From assembly GCA_031286085.1 (NCBI GenBank), contig JAITUX010000016.1, positions 1-8,402 on the forward strand: 8,402 nucleotides of DNA, written 5' to 3'. A program made the translations under genes and the position numbers. Position 1 is the stretch's first letter. Every line of letters begins with the position of its first letter. The DNA comes from Candidatus Adiutrix sp. GTDB taxonomy: Bacteria; Desulfobacterota; Desulfarculia; Adiutricales; Adiutricaceae. Below are positions 7,123 through 8,402 of the stretch, piece by piece. The notes beneath the pieces are model-generated. The model was not told the origin of the DNA and made no database searches. It was given only the letters and a program-made list of their open reading frames with translations.

Positions 7123-8286
7123 GTGTTCATCGACATCCACTGCGCCCAGGAAAAAAAATATAATCAGAACGCCTATGGCGACAGCTTTCGCTCGCGCATG
7201 AAACCGGAGGAGGGCCGGGTGATCGCCGTCCTTTCCGATGGTTTGGGCAGCGGCATCAAGGCCAATATCCTGTCCTTGATGACGGCCACCATGTTGCTCC
7301 GGTTCGTCGAGGAGGATTTCGAAATAACCAAGGCGGCTGAAATAGTGATGAACTCCCTGCCGGTCTGCAAGGTCCGCAAGATCAGCTACGCCACTTTTTC
7401 AGCCGTGGAATGCGATGACGACGGCAACGTCCACCTGGTGGAAGAGGGCAATCCCGATTTCATCTGGATGCGGGGGACGGAGGTCGTGCCGGTCCACCAT
7501 CGCATCGTGCCTTCCAAAGCCTTTCCCGAGCGCCAGTTGAAAATCTACCGCTTCCAGGTCGAGGAGGGCGATCGCCTGGTCTTCTGTTCCGACGGGGTGA
7601 CCCAGGCCGGCCTGGGCCGTCGCGGGCCCTATATGACGGGCCTCAAAAGGGAGGGGTTGATTGAGCTTCTTAAAACCAAGCTCAGGATGCATAAAAACAT
7701 CTCCAGCACGGAACTGAGCATGTTCATCGTCCAAAGCGCCTTGGCCGTGTACGAGGACGGTCTGGCCAAAGACGACGTCTCGGCCGGCGTCATTTATTTC
7801 CGAACCCCGAGACGGGCGGTCATCTTTACCGGCGCTCCCTATGACCAGCGGCAGGATGCCCATTACGCAACCAATTTTGACAAATTCCCCGGCAAAAAAG
7901 CCGTCTGCGGCGGGACCACCGCCACCCTGCTCGGCCGTGAATTGGGCCGCAAGGTGACTATCAACGCCGCGGCCCCCGCGGGCGACCTGCCGCCCCAGCT
8001 GCTCATGCCCGGTGTTGATCTGGTGACCGAGGGCATCCTGACCCTGACCCGGGCGCTCACCTATCTTGAAAACAGGCAGCTCGGCCGGCGCGACCCCGCC
8101 GGAGCTTTGACGGATTTCATGCTGGCTTCCGACGTTATCCATTTCATGGTCGGGGTCAAGCTCAACCAGGCTCACTATGACCCCCGCCAGCCGGTGGACT
8201 TTGAAATCCGCCGCGAGGTCATTCGAAAAATAACCTCCGTGTTGAAGGACAAGTATTTGAAAAAAACCACCGTGCAGTATATTTAA
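7123..8286 (+). CDS. SpoIIE/PP2C-family protein Ser/Thr phosphatase with extra C-terminal domain, partner of the hydrogenase-like sensor
   Basis: With the GTG start the protein has 387 residues. The TTG at 7093 would add ten. Residues about 1-228 are a SpoIIE-type PP2C domain. Visible are 'YGDSF' (18-22, first metal Asp region), 'SDGLGSG' (38-44, matching the usual DGMGHG), 'VEEGNPDFIWMRG' (106-118, in place of 'NAGHPPPLL'), 'FCSDGVTQAG' (154-163) and 'KDDVSAGVIYF' (216-226). The metal-binding aspartates are therefore in place and activity is expected. Such enzymes remove phosphate from Ser/Thr of partner proteins, often anti-sigma-factor antagonists. Residues about 229-387 form a second domain I cannot assign. 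It has 'CGGTTATLLGRELG' (262-275), 'TEGILTLTRALTYLE' (302-316) and 'DVIHFMVGVKLNQAH' (337-351), and ends in a basic helix. No membrane segment or sensor domain is evident, so sensing probably comes from the upstream hydrogenase-like protein. The target protein is not in the window. Confidence 0.88.
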   Translation: MFIDIHCAQEKKYNQNAYGDSFRSRMKPEEGRVIAVLSDGLGSGIKANILSLMTATMLLRFVEEDFEITKAAEIVMNSLPVCKVRKISYATFSAVECDDDGNVHLVEEGNPDFIWMRGTEVVPVHHRIVPSKAFPERQLKIYRFQVEEGDRLVFCSDGVTQAGLGRRGPYMTGLKREGLIELLKTKLRMHKNISSTELSMFIVQSALAVYEDGLAKDDVSAGVIYFRTPRRAVIFTGAPYDQRQDAHYATNFDKFPGKKAVCGGTTATLLGRELGRKVTINAAAPAGDLPPQLLMPGVDLVTEGILTLTRALTYLENRQLGRRDPAGALTDFMLASDVIHFMVGVKLNQAHYDPRQPVDFEIRREVIRKITSVLKDKYLKKTTVQYI

Positions 8287-8301
8287 TTCAGGTGAAAGCC
8301 C

Positions 8302-8330
8302 TTGACTTCAGGCGGACGGTATAGTAAAAT
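8302..8330 (+). promoter_or_regulatory. Predicted sigma70-type promoter for a gene beyond the window
   Basis: TTGACT (8302-8307) and TAAAAT (8325-8330) are separated by 17 bases, each one mismatch from consensus. The region is AT-richer than the coding DNA around it, and it begins only 15 bases after the phosphatase stop codon. Transcription would start near 8336-8338 and run off the right edge. No terminator is visible between the phosphatase gene and this promoter. TATAGT at 8320-8325 is an alternative -10 but would leave a spacer of only 12 bases. The remaining 72 bases hold no convincing ribosome binding site or gene start. Confidence 0.6.
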
Positions 8331-8384
8331 CACCAACTGCATTATTTCAGCGGAAAAGGCTTGGGTTTGAGCGAATGGCCGGAT

Positions 8385-8402
8385 ATCTGAACAGTTTCAG
8401 AT
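8385..8402. repeat. Short inverted repeat at the right edge
   Basis: ATCTGAA (8385-8391) and TTCAGAT (8396-8402) form a perfect 7-bp inverted repeat with a 4-base centre. It lies about 50-65 bases downstream of the predicted transcription start and may extend past the window edge. It could be an operator or a small leader hairpin, or it could be chance. Confidence 0.4.

Noticed and set aside
5872..7140. Long open frame of 422 codons on the - strand opposite the hydrogenase-like gene
   Set aside because: It lies wholly antisense to a gene with clear cysteine motifs and is composed of Gly/His/Gln/Asp-rich sequence typical of the mirror frame of GC-rich codons. No recognisable domain.
8375..8402. 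ATG at 8375 as the start of the next gene (reading MAGYLNSFR to the edge)
   Set aside because: No Shine-Dalgarno sequence at a usable distance (the nearest purine run is about 15 bases away), and only nine codons are visible.

Overview
The window reads as a G+C-rich bacterial chromosome segment with strong GCC/CTG/GGC codon preference. Every supported gene lies on the + strand with short gaps. The gene families (an anaerobe-type [FeFe]-hydrogenase-like sensor, a methyl-accepting chemotaxis protein, a type 3 solute-binding protein) suggest a strict anaerobe. My best guess is a Desulfobacterota (deltaproteobacterial) lineage, but this is inference from gene style and not proof.

Layout. Positions 1-500 hold the 3' end of an ABC-transporter solute-binding protein of the branched-chain amino acid type. 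After a 101-nt gap with a weak candidate terminator come two housekeeping genes. The first is a GlmU-like nucleotidyltransferase (602-1624) with an intact uridyltransferase half but almost no acetyltransferase half. The second is tryptophanyl-tRNA synthetase, trpS (1660-2652). Four signalling genes follow: a secreted type 3 solute-binding protein (2697-3491), a transmembrane chemoreceptor (3522-5330), a HydS-like group C [FeFe]-hydrogenase sensor with a PAS domain (5362-7083), and a SpoIIE/PP2C-type phosphatase with an extra C-terminal domain (best start GTG 7123, end 8286). A good sigma70-type promoter (8302-8330) then drives something beyond the window.

How they may work together. The last two genes form the most interesting unit. 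The hydrogenase-like protein keeps all four H-cluster cysteine ligands but has Ala where catalytic enzymes have the proton-relay Cys. It carries a PAS domain and a C-terminal helix and lacks any output enzyme. The phosphatase next to it has an intact catalytic core and could be that output. I infer a redox- or H2-sensing module that signals through Ser/Thr dephosphorylation. The closely spaced solute-binding protein and chemoreceptor upstream may be co-transcribed and raise the possibility of a link to motility, but nothing in the sequence proves a functional connection.

No RNA genes, CRISPR arrays, insertion sequences or phage genes were seen. No gene-free stretch exceeds about 120 nt.
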